NCBI GenBank assembly: GCA_003513765.1
Contig: DONT01000001.1
Span: forward strand, 316,378 to 380,377
Length of the DNA: 64,000 nt
Source: Jeotgalicoccus sp.
GTDB taxonomy: Bacteria; Bacillota; Bacilli; Staphylococcales; Salinicoccaceae
Direction: 5' to 3'
Shown: piece by piece, positions 25,386 through 33,410 of the stretch
Numbering within the stretch: the stretch's first letter is position 1
Layout of the letters: each line of letters opens with the position of its first letter
Notes under the pieces: generated by a model
The model's database searches: none
Told to the model about the DNA's origin: nothing
Seen by the model: the letters and a program-made list of their open reading frames with translations, nothing else
Made by a program: the position numbers and the translations under genes

Positions 25386-26129
25386 ATGAAATACTTTGAA
25401 TTTATTAAACGTCTTGCAACATTTAAAAAGTATCCCCTGTTTCGTACTGTACCCTTTCGGTATCTGCTGTTAAACATATTACTGCTGTCGATTTTTATTT
25501 CGCTGCCTTTTATTACTTCATTGCTGGCAACGGTGAATACATTTTCAAGCCTGTCAGAAATTGGAGATGAAATTCCCGAGTTTCAAATAGAAAACGGGAA
25601 ATATCAGGGTGAAGAGAAACTGCTTGACCTAAATGGTCAGCAGATTCTGTTTACACCGGTCATTTCACAGGATGATACAGCTGAACTTGGCGATCCTGTT
25701 CTGTTCGCATTTCTCAGCGACGGTATATATATAAATGATATTCAAAATGGCACGTTCAGCTACAGCTTTATCGGAGATATTACTGATAATGAGTCACTGG
25801 AGCAATTTGTCTCAAGCCAAATGTCGAGTTTATATTTCTACATATTTATTTATATTACTATATATGTTGTCGTTATTTATTTCTTTATTTTTACGCTGAT
25901 GCTGTTTTTATCTCTGTTCTTAAGTTTCATTGCAAATCTTGCAGGCAGGAAAACAGATTATATGAACTGGTTTAAAATCGGATCCTTTATACTGATGCTG
26001 CTCGCGCTGCCGATTGGAATAATCGCAGTCTACACAGAAGTCTTTTACTGGGTTATACTGGTAATCGCATTAATACCGTATATTTATTACTTTAAAAAGC
26101 TGCCAAAACAAAAGAAAACGCATTCCTAA
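25386..26129 (+). CDS. DUF1189 family membrane protein
   Basis: The 247-residue membrane protein matches the DUF1189 family: an N-terminal helix (about 27-47), a long extracellular region (about 50-155) and three to four C-terminal helices. The family is linked with maltose-gene neighbours in some bacteria but its role is unknown. I start at the ATG at 25386, after AAGGATGATAG, since the frame upstream has no ribosome site. Confidence 0.75.
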   Translation: MKYFEFIKRLATFKKYPLFRTVPFRYLLLNILLLSIFISLPFITSLLATVNTFSSLSEIGDEIPEFQIENGKYQGEEKLLDLNGQQILFTPVISQDDTAELGDPVLFAFLSDGIYINDIQNGTFSYSFIGDITDNESLEQFVSSQMSSLYFYIFIYITIYVVVIYFFIFTLMLFLSLFLSFIANLAGRKTDYMNWFKIGSFILMLLALPIGIIAVYTEVFYWVILVIALIPYIYYFKKLPKQKKTHS

Positions 26130-26210
26130 TGCAAGATGGTTACATTTGTCTCAGTTTTTTATTATAATAAGATTATAAATTAGAAAGAATTTTAGATTAG
26201 GGGCTTGTAT

Positions 26211-27320
26211 ATGTCTGGAATTACACATCGTACACAAACTAGAAAAGTTAAAGTTGGCGATCTTACTATCGGCGGAGCCGATGAAATTATTATTCAAAGT
26301 ATGACAACTACGAAAACACATGATGTTGAAGCGACTGTTGCTCAGATTAACGAGCTTGAAGAAGCAGGATGTCAAATTGTTCGCGTTGCATGTCCAAAAG
26401 AAGAAGATGCGCTTGCTATTGCAGAGATTAAAAAACGTATCAATATACCGCTTGTTGTCGATATTCACTTCGACTATAAGCTTGCATTAATCGCAGTTGA
26501 AGGCGGAGCAGATAAAATCCGTATCAACCCGGGTAACATCGGGCGCCGTGAAAAAGTGGAAGAAGTCGTTAAAGCTTGTAAAGCTAAAGGCATTCCAATT
26601 CGTATCGGTGTTAACGCAGGAAGTCTTGAACGCCATATTATTAAAAAATACGGTTTCCCTACTGCAGACGGAATGGTTGAAAGTGCATTGCACCATATTA
26701 AGATACTAGAAGATCTTGATTTCCACGATATTATCGTTTCGATGAAAGCATCTGATGTTAACCTTGCAGTTGAGGCATATGAAAAAGCATCTAAGGCATT
26801 TGATTACCCGCTCCATATCGGTATTACTGAAAGTGGGACATTATTTGCAGGTACTGTTAAAAGTGCTGCAGGGCTCGGTACAATTATTTCTAAAGGTATC
26901 GGGAATACAATGCGTATTTCATTATCAGCAGATCCGGTTGAGGAAATTAAAGTATGTAAAGAGCTTCTGAAAACTTTCGGTCTTGCTAGTAACGCAGCGA
27001 CTCTTATCGCCTGCCCTACATGCGGACGTATTGAAATTGATCTGATTGCAATTGCAAACGAAATGGAAGAATATATTTCACACGTTAAAGCACCGCTGAA
27101 AGTTGCAGTACTCGGTTGCGCTGTAAACGGACCAGGTGAGGCCCGTGAAGCCGATATTGGTATCGCTGGTGCCCGCGGAGAAGGATTGCTCTTCATGCAT
27201 GGTAAAACAGTGCGTAAAGTACCTGAAGAAACTATGGTCGATGAACTTAAGAAAGAAATCGACATTATGGCAGAAGCATACCACGAGAAACAGCGTCTTG
27301 AAAAAGAAGAAGCTAAATAA
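26211..27320 (+). CDS. ispG: 4-hydroxy-3-methylbut-2-enyl diphosphate synthase
   Basis: IspG converts methylerythritol cyclodiphosphate to HMBPP in the MEP isoprenoid pathway, using a 4Fe-4S cluster. The 369 residues include the TIM barrel (about 1-260) and the C-terminal cluster domain, whose cysteines are seen in IACPTCGRIEID and VLGCAVNGPGE. The start is the ATG at 26211, seven bases after AGGGG. The next enzyme, ispH, is at 32.4 kb; both indicate a MEP pathway, unlike Staphylococcus, which uses mevalonate. Confidence 0.97.
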   Translation: MSGITHRTQTRKVKVGDLTIGGADEIIIQSMTTTKTHDVEATVAQINELEEAGCQIVRVACPKEEDALAIAEIKKRINIPLVVDIHFDYKLALIAVEGGADKIRINPGNIGRREKVEEVVKACKAKGIPIRIGVNAGSLERHIIKKYGFPTADGMVESALHHIKILEDLDFHDIIVSMKASDVNLAVEAYEKASKAFDYPLHIGITESGTLFAGTVKSAAGLGTIISKGIGNTMRISLSADPVEEIKVCKELLKTFGLASNAATLIACPTCGRIEIDLIAIANEMEEYISHVKAPLKVAVLGCAVNGPGEAREADIGIAGARGEGLLFMHGKTVRKVPEETMVDELKKEIDIMAEAYHEKQRLEKEEAK

Positions 27321-27328
27321 TATATTTA

Positions 27329-27360
27329 AACCCGCTGCACTTTATGCAGCGGGTATTTTT
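27329..27360 (+). terminator. terminator after ispG
   Basis: ACCCGCTGCA and TGCAGCGGGT form a ten-base stem with a five-base loop, followed by ATTTTTG. Confidence 0.88.
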
Positions 27361-27444
27361 GTGTCCTGCATTGCTATTTTCCATATAGATATATATAGTA
27401 AATAACGGAAATTAATTTATTTGAATAAAAGTCAGGTGTAATCT

Positions 27445-27636
27445 ATGAAAAAAGTATTGAATATAATATTTCTTGCAATTATCGCTCTGATTCTGCTTAC
27501 TGTTTTAGTATTTTGGTTTACAGATACAGTTATCCGTCCATCAGTCGGAGTATTGCTGGTAGTAATTCTGGGCATCGCTGTAATTATTAAAAACAGATTG
27601 GCGAAGAAAACGAGAGAAAAAGAAGAAGGGAAATAA
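27445..27636 (+). CDS. small two-helix membrane protein of unknown function
   Basis: The 63-residue product has two hydrophobic helices (about 4-25 and 31-48) and a highly charged basic tail (NRLAKKTREKEEGK). A CAGGTG site precedes the ATG. I recognise no family; the gene is followed directly by the palindromic array 2, which makes it the last gene before a convergent junction. Confidence 0.55.
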   Translation: MKKVLNIIFLAIIALILLTVLVFWFTDTVIRPSVGVLLVVILGIAVIIKNRLAKKTREKEEGK

Positions 27637-27647
27637 GTGATGCCGGG

Positions 27648-27799
27648 GCTCGTTATCAAAACCACAATGACGGATTAGTACCTTTATCCCGTCATTGTGA
27701 AAATCACAGTGACGGAGCACCCCCTTTATCTCGTCATTGTGAAAATCACAGTGACGGCGCAATACCTTTACCCCGTCATTGTCAAAACCACAGTGACAG
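27648..27799. repeat. tandem array of four 42-bp palindromic units (array 2)
   Basis: GTCATTG recurs at 27691, 27733 and 27775 (42-bp period), with a partial fourth copy at 27650-27673. Each unit is CGTCATTGTG, a short A-rich loop, CACAGTGACG: a nine-of-ten-base stem. Spacers of about 16 bases share CCTTTATC. Read on the minus strand, the loop core (TGTGATTTT-C/G-ACA, and once GTGGTTTTGATA) is the same as in array 1 at about 5.9 kb, while the stem bases differ. The array lies between the convergent small gene and zur. Confidence 0.9.
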
Positions 27800-27831
27800 A
27801 GCAGCAGAGTGTTTCTTACACATACACATAA

Positions 27832-27873
27832 AAAACAGCGCGTGACTCCTAATTAAGAGTTACGCGCTGTTTT
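27832..27873 (-). terminator. terminator after zur
   Basis: AAAACAGCGCGT and ACGCGCTGTTTT pair, extended by ACTC/GAGT, giving a long stem with A and T runs; it may act in both directions. Confidence 0.88.
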
Positions 27874-27876
27874 ATT

Positions 27877-28290
27877 CTATTGGCATACTTCACATAAGCC
27901 GTATAGTTCTACTTTATGGCTGTTGATCTTCACGCCGTTCAGTTCGCTCTCCCACGCCTCGACCGGACAGTATTGAACGACTTTTGTTTCTCCGCAGCGT
28001 TCGCAGATAAAATGATGGTGGTGATGATCAGTACAGGAAATTTTATACTGCATTTCCCCGCCGAATGTCGTCTGCTCAAGTACATTGATGTCTTTCAGAG
28101 TATGAAGGTTCCGGTATATCGTATCGTAACTGATTCCGGGATATTCCTTATTCATCATCTCCTGAATTTCTTTAGCAGATAAATAGCGTTCGTCCTCCAT
28201 GAATATTTCAATCATGCGAAGGCGTTTTTTTGTTACTTTAAATTTTGCTTCTTTTAGCATTTCTTTATAATCAACTAGTTCTTTGTGCAT
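27877..28290 (-). CDS. zur: zinc-responsive Fur family repressor
   Basis: The 137-residue Fur-family protein has a winged helix N-terminal domain (to about 80) and a C-terminal domain with HHHHHFICERC and the structural-zinc pair CERC/CEVC. The position next to znuBC and two Zur-type boxes upstream of znuC point to Zur rather than Fur or PerR. I start at the ATG at 28290, nine bases after AGGAG; a TTG at 28299 is too close to that site. The gene overlaps znuB by 20 bases, so transporter and regulator are made from the same transcript. Confidence 0.9.
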   Translation of the reverse strand: MHKELVDYKEMLKEAKFKVTKKRLRMIEIFMEDERYLSAKEIQEMMNKEYPGISYDTIYRNLHTLKDINVLEQTTFGGEMQYKISCTDHHHHHFICERCGETKVVQYCPVEAWESELNGVKINSHKVELYGLCEVCQ

Positions 28291-29116
28291 TCCTAACAAC
28301 TCCTACACGATTTAATACCAGCGTACATAATAATATAGCGATAGATACAAGTACTATCGTACCTCCGGGTGAGATGTTCAGGTGGAAACCGAGGAACAGT
28401 CCCGCTATTACTGAAATTTCTCCAAAAATTATGCTGACAATCATAAGCTGCTTGAAACTTGATGTGATTCTCATCGCACTTGCGACCGGCAGCGTCATCA
28501 TCGCACTGACCAGCAGTATGCCGACGATGCGCATCGATGCACTGATTACGAGTGCGACCAGGATAATAAATATGATGTGAATATATTTGCTCAATTTCAT
28601 AACGCCTGCATACTCTTCATCAAATGAAATAAAGAACATTTCTTTATATAAGAAGAAGACAAACAGGATAACGATTGCACCAATTATACTGATCAGTATA
28701 AGGTCGCTGAAGCTGACCGCGCTGATACTTCCGAAAAGGTAGCCGAATAAATCCTGATTAAAGCCGTTTGCCAATGATAAGAATAATACACTGAGTGCGA
28801 TCCCAAGGCTCATTATTATCGGAATTGCTATTTCCGAGTAATGTTTATACAAGCCTCTGAGCTTTTCAATCCCGAGCGCACCGATTACAGAAAATACGAC
28901 GCCTGAAATTACAGGATTAATTACGATATTAAATATTGATGTTAAGTACACACCGAAAGCGATGCCGCCAAGTGCAACATGACTCAATGCATCCGCGATT
29001 AGCGACAGTCTTCTCACCACGATAAAGGTCCCTAGGAGCGGTGCGATCAAACCGACGATAATTCCGCTGATAAATGAATATTTCATAAAGTCGTAATTTA
29101 ATATTGCTTCGATCAT
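28271..29116 (-). CDS. znuB: zinc ABC transporter permease
   Basis: The 281-residue protein belongs to the ABC-3 permease family, with about eight hydrophobic helices and the typical LSLIADALSHVALGG segment near 32-46. It is the membrane part of a zinc importer with ZnuC, four bases of overlap. The periplasm-side binding protein znuA is not in this window and must be encoded elsewhere. Confidence 0.92.
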   Translation of the reverse strand: MIEAILNYDFMKYSFISGIIVGLIAPLLGTFIVVRRLSLIADALSHVALGGIAFGVYLTSIFNIVINPVISGVVFSVIGALGIEKLRGLYKHYSEIAIPIIMSLGIALSVLFLSLANGFNQDLFGYLFGSISAVSFSDLILISIIGAIVILFVFFLYKEMFFISFDEEYAGVMKLSKYIHIIFIILVALVISASMRIVGILLVSAMMTLPVASAMRITSSFKQLMIVSIIFGEISVIAGLFLGFHLNISPGGTIVLVSIAILLCTLVLNRVGVVRNAQRTS

Positions 29117-29895
29117 TTACAGCACTCCCTCTGATGGTTATGAGAAACGAGCTGCAGCGGAAATCCGTAAATTTTCGATAACTCTGCCTCGCCGAGATTC
29201 TGGAACTCCGTATTAGTACCATGGAAATGAAGGTGCTCATTTAAACAGGCAACTTTATCGGCATTATCGACAACAACACCAATATCATGCGTTACAAGAA
29301 GAATCGTTACATTTTGTTTTTTTAACTTGAAAAGCACATTATAAAAATCTTTAACATGCTTGCTGTCAATTCCCTCTGTCGGTTCATCCAGTACTAAAAT
29401 AGATGGCTCATTGATTAATGCACGTGCGATAAATACGCGCTGTGCCTGGCCGCCGGAAAGGTTTGACACGTTCTGATGCTTAATATGTTCAATATCAAGC
29501 AGTTTTAAAGTTTTATTCAGCTGTTCATTATCCTTTTTCGTGAATCTTTTAAACAGCCCTTTTTCTTTTGTCAGTCCGCTTAAGACAACTTCTTTGACTG
29601 TAGCAGGGAATCCTTTGGCATGTGCCGCAGCTTTTTGCGATACGTAGCCGATTTCCTGCCATGCATTAAATGATTTACGAGTCTTCCCGTTAATCAGTAT
29701 ATTGCCCTGCTGCAGTTTGTAGACACCGAGAATTAATTTCAGCAGTGTCGATTTTCCAGAGCCATTCGGTCCGACAATTGCCAAAAATTCTCCCTGGTTA
29801 ATTGAAAATGAAATATTTTGGAGCGCGGGTGTCGCCTCCAGCTTATCTTTATATTCATATGTTACATCTTTAATTTCAAATACAGGCACAGCCAT
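29113..29895 (-). CDS. znuC: zinc ABC transporter ATP-binding protein
   Basis: The 260-residue ABC ATPase has Walker A GPNGSGKST, signature LSGGQAQR, Walker B LVLDEPTEGID and H-loop VTHD. I start at the ATG at 29895, eight bases after AGGAG; a TTG two codons upstream has no room for it. It heads znuC-znuB-zur and is controlled by the operators at 29936-29970. Confidence 0.93.
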   Translation of the reverse strand: MAVPVFEIKDVTYEYKDKLEATPALQNISFSINQGEFLAIVGPNGSGKSTLLKLILGVYKLQQGNILINGKTRKSFNAWQEIGYVSQKAAAHAKGFPATVKEVVLSGLTKEKGLFKRFTKKDNEQLNKTLKLLDIEHIKHQNVSNLSGGQAQRVFIARALINEPSILVLDEPTEGIDSKHVKDFYNVLFKLKKQNVTILLVTHDIGVVVDNADKVACLNEHLHFHGTNTEFQNLGEAELSKIYGFPLQLVSHNHQRECCK

Positions 29896-29927
29896 TAACA
29901 AGACTCCTTTTATTTATGTCCAGATAT

Positions 29928-29956
29928 ATTTTACAGGAATCATTACGTTTTGTAAA
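29928..29956 (-). promoter_or_regulatory. promoter of znuC-znuB-zur
   Basis: On the minus strand TTTACA and TAAAAT are 17 bases apart. The spacer contains the proximal Zur box, so repressor binding should block polymerase. Confidence 0.75.
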
Positions 29957-29970
29957 TAGGAATGATTACG
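29936..29970 (-). promoter_or_regulatory. two Zur operator boxes
   Basis: GGAATCATTACG (29936-29947) and GGAATGATTACG (29959-29970) are near-identical, 23 bases apart, about two helical turns. Each matches one side of the Zur consensus (CGTAATnATTACG) well and the other side poorly. One lies in the promoter spacer and one just upstream of the -35 box. Confidence 0.75.
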
Positions 29971-29977
29971 AAAAAAG

Positions 29978-29999
29978 AACACCTCCCGAAGAGGTGTTC
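29978..29999 (-). terminator. terminator after nfo
   Basis: GAACACCTC and GAGGTGTTC form a nine-base stem with a five-base loop; the following T run on the minus strand runs straight into the distal Zur box. Confidence 0.85.
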
Positions 30000-30010
30000 C
30001 CTGAATTTAA

Positions 30011-30916
30011 CTATTCTAATGCCGATACTGCAGGATTGATTTTTACTAATAAGTTCGGATCAAATTCTCCTGACTTAATCATATCAATTTCATGTTTATA
30101 TGGCGCAACACGATTTGTCTTATCCGGACCGACGAATGGAGTTTCTAATATTTTTGGAACGTCAGTGAATTCCGGATGATTTATAATGTAAGCCAGTGCA
30201 TCAAACCCGATATGGCCGAAACCAAAGTTTTCATGTCTGTCCTTGTGTGCGCCTCTTGGATTTTTAGAATCATTCATATGAAGAATTTTAATACGGTCGA
30301 TACCAACAAGTTTATCAAACTCATTTAATACACCATCAAAATCGTTTTTGATATCATAGCCTGCGTCGTGAACGTGACACGTATCAAATGTAACACTCAA
30401 ACGTTCGTTGTTCGTAACTCCGTCCATAATATGCGCGATTTCTTCAAATGTACGTCCGATTTCAGAGCCTTTGCCTGCCATCGTTTCCAGTGCAATCTGT
30501 ACATCATTGTCGTTGGATAATACTTCATTAAGCCCTTTTACAATTTGCTTAATTCCCGCTTCGCTGCCGGCACCGACGTGCGCGCCAGGGTGAAGTACAA
30601 TCTGTTTTGCACCGAGTGCTTCAGTACGGACGATTTCTTCCTGCAAAAATTCAACGCCTAAATTGAAGACATGAGCTTTTTCAGTATTTGCGATATTAAT
30701 AATATAAGGTGCGTGGACGACGAAATTCTTAATGCCGGTTTCTTTCATCGCCTGCTGTCCTTTTTCGATATTCAGATCTTCAATTTTTTTACGGCGCGTA
30801 TTTTGCGGTGCGCCGGTATAAATCATAAATGTAGATGCACCATAATCTGCTGCAGTAGTCACTGACTCTTCCAGCATTTTTTTACCGCTCATCGAAACAT
30901 GTGATCCCAATAACAT
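30011..30916 (-). CDS. nfo: endonuclease IV (AP endonuclease)
   Basis: This DNA repair enzyme cuts at abasic sites. The 301-residue TIM-barrel protein has the zinc-ligand segments HPGAHVG, ALETMAGKG, TFDTCHVHDAGY and HMNDSKNPRGAHKDRHENFG in the normal order. It is 12 bases from cshB and probably transcribed with it. Confidence 0.96.
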   Translation of the reverse strand: MLLGSHVSMSGKKMLEESVTTAADYGASTFMIYTGAPQNTRRKKIEDLNIEKGQQAMKETGIKNFVVHAPYIINIANTEKAHVFNLGVEFLQEEIVRTEALGAKQIVLHPGAHVGAGSEAGIKQIVKGLNEVLSNDNDVQIALETMAGKGSEIGRTFEEIAHIMDGVTNNERLSVTFDTCHVHDAGYDIKNDFDGVLNEFDKLVGIDRIKILHMNDSKNPRGAHKDRHENFGFGHIGFDALAYIINHPEFTDVPKILETPFVGPDKTNRVAPYKHEIDMIKSGEFDPNLLVKINPAVSALE

Positions 30917-30928
30917 TTATACCAACCT

Positions 30929-32266
30929 CTACTTATTGTCTTTTTTATTTCGTTTTTTCTCATTGCGTGATTTTGCTTTTGCATAACGTCTGCGTTCCTG
31001 ACGTTCCAGTTCTTCTTTTTGGAACTTAATCTTCTTTTTATATCCAGGTTTTACTTTTTTAGGACTGCGCACTTTGTAATTTTGTGTTTTATTCGTCTTG
31101 CTGCGTGAGTTTCTGCCTGCGCGCTGAGTACGGTCCTTAATTTCTTTCAGCTCGCCGCCGCGGATGTCTTCATGATTGAAAACATATCCTTTACCTTCAA
31201 GCGCATCAATTTCATTTTGTTCACTCGGCTCGTAAAGTGTAATCGCAACACCGCTGTACTGTCCTCTGCCGACACGTCCTACTCTGTGAGTAAAGAATTC
31301 AATCTGTTTCGGAATATCGTAGTTAATGACATGTGATGCGCCGTCAAAATCCAATCCTCTTGCTGCCAGATCACTTGCAACAACCCAGTGGTAGTCAAGA
31401 TTTTCTATTTTCTTAATTTCCTGTGCACGTTCGCGCGGTTTTAATCCTCCGTGGAATAATCCAACGTTAATGCCCGCTTCTTTTAAATGAGCATATAATT
31501 CATCGGCACGTTCACGGGAATTGGCAAAAATTAATCCGATATACGGCGTAATATTTTTAGTCAGCTCGAGTGTTTTCTCTAATCTGCTGCTTCCTTTTAC
31601 AGGTACCAGGCTGTAATGAATAGACGCTTTATTAAGCGGTGTATCAATTACAATAATTTCAGTTTCGCCAATGTATTTTTCCATAAATTGTTTTACCGGT
31701 TCAGGGATAGTGGCCGAAAAGACCAGAAACTGGCTTGCAGTCGAAATGCGGTTGGATATATAGTCGACGTCAGCCATAAAGCCTAAATCAACCATTAAGT
31801 CTGCTTCATCGATTACAACAGACTTTGCAGAGTGAATATCAAGTGCCTGTTTATCTATTAAATCCTTAATGCGTGTCGGTGTACCAATAACAAGCTGGGG
31901 ATTTTGACGTGCACGCTCTTCATCGCGTTTCATTTCCGTTCCGCCGATAAATGCACGGCAGCTGATATTATCGTATGATTCGAGAACTTTTCTTGCCATA
32001 TTATCCAGCTGTTTCGCCAGTTCTCTCGTCGGTGCCATTACTATAACCTGAGGCGTTTTTTTAGCACCGTCGATATTGTAAATAAGCGGCAGTAAAAAGG
32101 CATGGCTCTTACCGCTCCCTGTTGCTGACTGCGCAACAACATTACTGCCTTTCATTATACGAGGTATCACTCGCTCCTGCACCATTGTCGGATGTGTGAA
32201 TCCGACCTTCTCTATTGCATCGAGCATTGTGTTGTTAAATTCAAATCTTTTAAATGCATTTGACAT
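30929..32266 (-). CDS. cshB: DEAD-box RNA helicase
   Basis: The 445-residue ATP-dependent RNA helicase is of the CshB (YqfR) type. Motifs in order: FEF/Q-motif TMVQERVIP, Walker A ATGSGKS, PTRELAKQL, VIDEADLMVD (DEAD), FSATIP (SAT), DLAARGLD and the HRVGRVGR motif. A very basic C-terminal tail (about 385-445) should bind RNA. I start at the ATG at 32266, seven bases after CAGGTG; a GTG at 32275 lies inside that site. The gene is conserved next to nfo in staphylococci. Confidence 0.94.
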   Translation of the reverse strand: MSNAFKRFEFNNTMLDAIEKVGFTHPTMVQERVIPRIMKGSNVVAQSATGSGKSHAFLLPLIYNIDGAKKTPQVIVMAPTRELAKQLDNMARKVLESYDNISCRAFIGGTEMKRDEERARQNPQLVIGTPTRIKDLIDKQALDIHSAKSVVIDEADLMVDLGFMADVDYISNRISTASQFLVFSATIPEPVKQFMEKYIGETEIIVIDTPLNKASIHYSLVPVKGSSRLEKTLELTKNITPYIGLIFANSRERADELYAHLKEAGINVGLFHGGLKPRERAQEIKKIENLDYHWVVASDLAARGLDFDGASHVINYDIPKQIEFFTHRVGRVGRGQYSGVAITLYEPSEQNEIDALEGKGYVFNHEDIRGGELKEIKDRTQRAGRNSRSKTNKTQNYKVRSPKKVKPGYKKKIKFQKEELERQERRRYAKAKSRNEKKRNKKDNK

Positions 32267-32355
32267 ATATGTCACCTGTCCCTTTCAAACTCCTTATCAA
32301 TTATAACTAAAAATGCATATTTACGCTATAATAATCGTTCATCCATTTGGATGAT

Positions 32356-32383
32356 TTGAATATCCCGTAAAATTAAGTATAAT
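32356..32383 (+). promoter_or_regulatory. ispH promoter
   Basis: TTGAAT and TATAAT are separated by 16 bases, about 25 bases before the ispH start with its AAGGAGGAG ribosome site. Confidence 0.55.
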
Positions 32384-32407
32384 CATATGTAAGGAGGAGT
32401 TCTACTT

Positions 32408-33370
32408 ATGGATATTATTAAAATCTCACCGCGCGGTTACTGTTACGGTGTTGTTGATGCAATGGTGATTGCACGCAACGCTTCTTTGGACCAGTCACTG
32501 CCGCGTCCTATATATATATTAGGTATGATTGTACACAATAAACATGTGACGGATGCTTTTGAAGAAGAAGGTATTATCACACTCGACGGACCGAACCGTC
32601 TTGAAATCCTCGAGCAGATTGAAAACGGTACTGTTATTTTTACAGCTCACGGTGTTTCACCGCAAGTAAAAGCGCGTGCTAAAGAAAAAGGACTTGTCTG
32701 CATCGATGCAACATGTCCTGACGTAGAATTCACACATGATCTGATCAGAGAAAAAACTGCGGATGATTATGATGTTATTTACATCGGCAAGAAAGACCAC
32801 CCTGAGCCGGAAGGTGCAATTGGCGTTTCACCGGGTCACGTTCATCTAATTGAAACTCAGGAAGACGTTGCAACTCTGCCGGACTATCTTGCAGATAAAA
32901 AACTTATCGTTACAAACCAGACGACTATGAGCCAATGGGATGTCAGCCACATTATGGATGAACTTAAAGTACAGTTCCCGCACATCGAAGTGCATAAGGA
33001 AATCTGTCTTGCGACTCAGGTCAGACAGGAAGCTGTCGCTGAACAGGCAGGAGAAGCCGATCTTCTTATCGTAGTCGGTGACCCTAAGAGTAACAACTCT
33101 AACCGTCTGACACAGGTTTCTAAAGAAATTGCTCATACGAATGCTTACCGTATCAGTTCTTTAAACGAGCTGAAAAACGAATGGTTTGAAGGCGTAGAAA
33201 AAGTTGCAGTTACTGCTGGTGCTTCTACTCCGACACCAATCGTTAAAGAGGTAATTACGTATATTAAAAACTACAACATTGAGCAGCAGACTGTTCCTGA
33301 GTCATCAGTACCAATGGCTAAGATTTTACCGAAAATTAAAAATCCTACACCAGTTAAGTTAATGGACTAA
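32408..33370 (+). CDS. ispH: 4-hydroxy-3-methylbut-2-enyl diphosphate reductase
   Basis: IspH makes IPP and DMAPP from HMBPP, the last MEP step, with a 4Fe-4S cluster. The 320 residues contain the cluster cysteines in PRGYCYG, DATCPD and KEICLATQ, and the conserved His of HGVSP. The gene stands alone with its own promoter and terminator, next to nif3 as in Bacillus (yqfP-yqfO). Confidence 0.97.
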   Translation: MDIIKISPRGYCYGVVDAMVIARNASLDQSLPRPIYILGMIVHNKHVTDAFEEEGIITLDGPNRLEILEQIENGTVIFTAHGVSPQVKARAKEKGLVCIDATCPDVEFTHDLIREKTADDYDVIYIGKKDHPEPEGAIGVSPGHVHLIETQEDVATLPDYLADKKLIVTNQTTMSQWDVSHIMDELKVQFPHIEVHKEICLATQVRQEAVAEQAGEADLLIVVGDPKSNNSNRLTQVSKEIAHTNAYRISSLNELKNEWFEGVEKVAVTAGASTPTPIVKEVITYIKNYNIEQQTVPESSVPMAKILPKIKNPTPVKLMD

Positions 33371-33371
33371 C

Positions 33372-33407
33372 AAAAAGACTGCGAAATCTAGATTTCGCAG
33401 TCTTTTT
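33372..33407. terminator. bidirectional terminator between ispH and nif3-like gene
   Basis: AAAAAGACTGCGAAATC and its perfect complement, with A and T runs at both ends, serve ispH and the convergent nif3-like gene. Confidence 0.9.
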
Positions 33408-33410
33408 AAT

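Noticed and set aside
27541..27762. A minus-strand reading frame with a repeated RHCDFHND motif
   Set aside because: It is the translation of the 42-bp palindromic array; the period is a multiple of three, which makes an open frame by chance. No ribosome site or family support.
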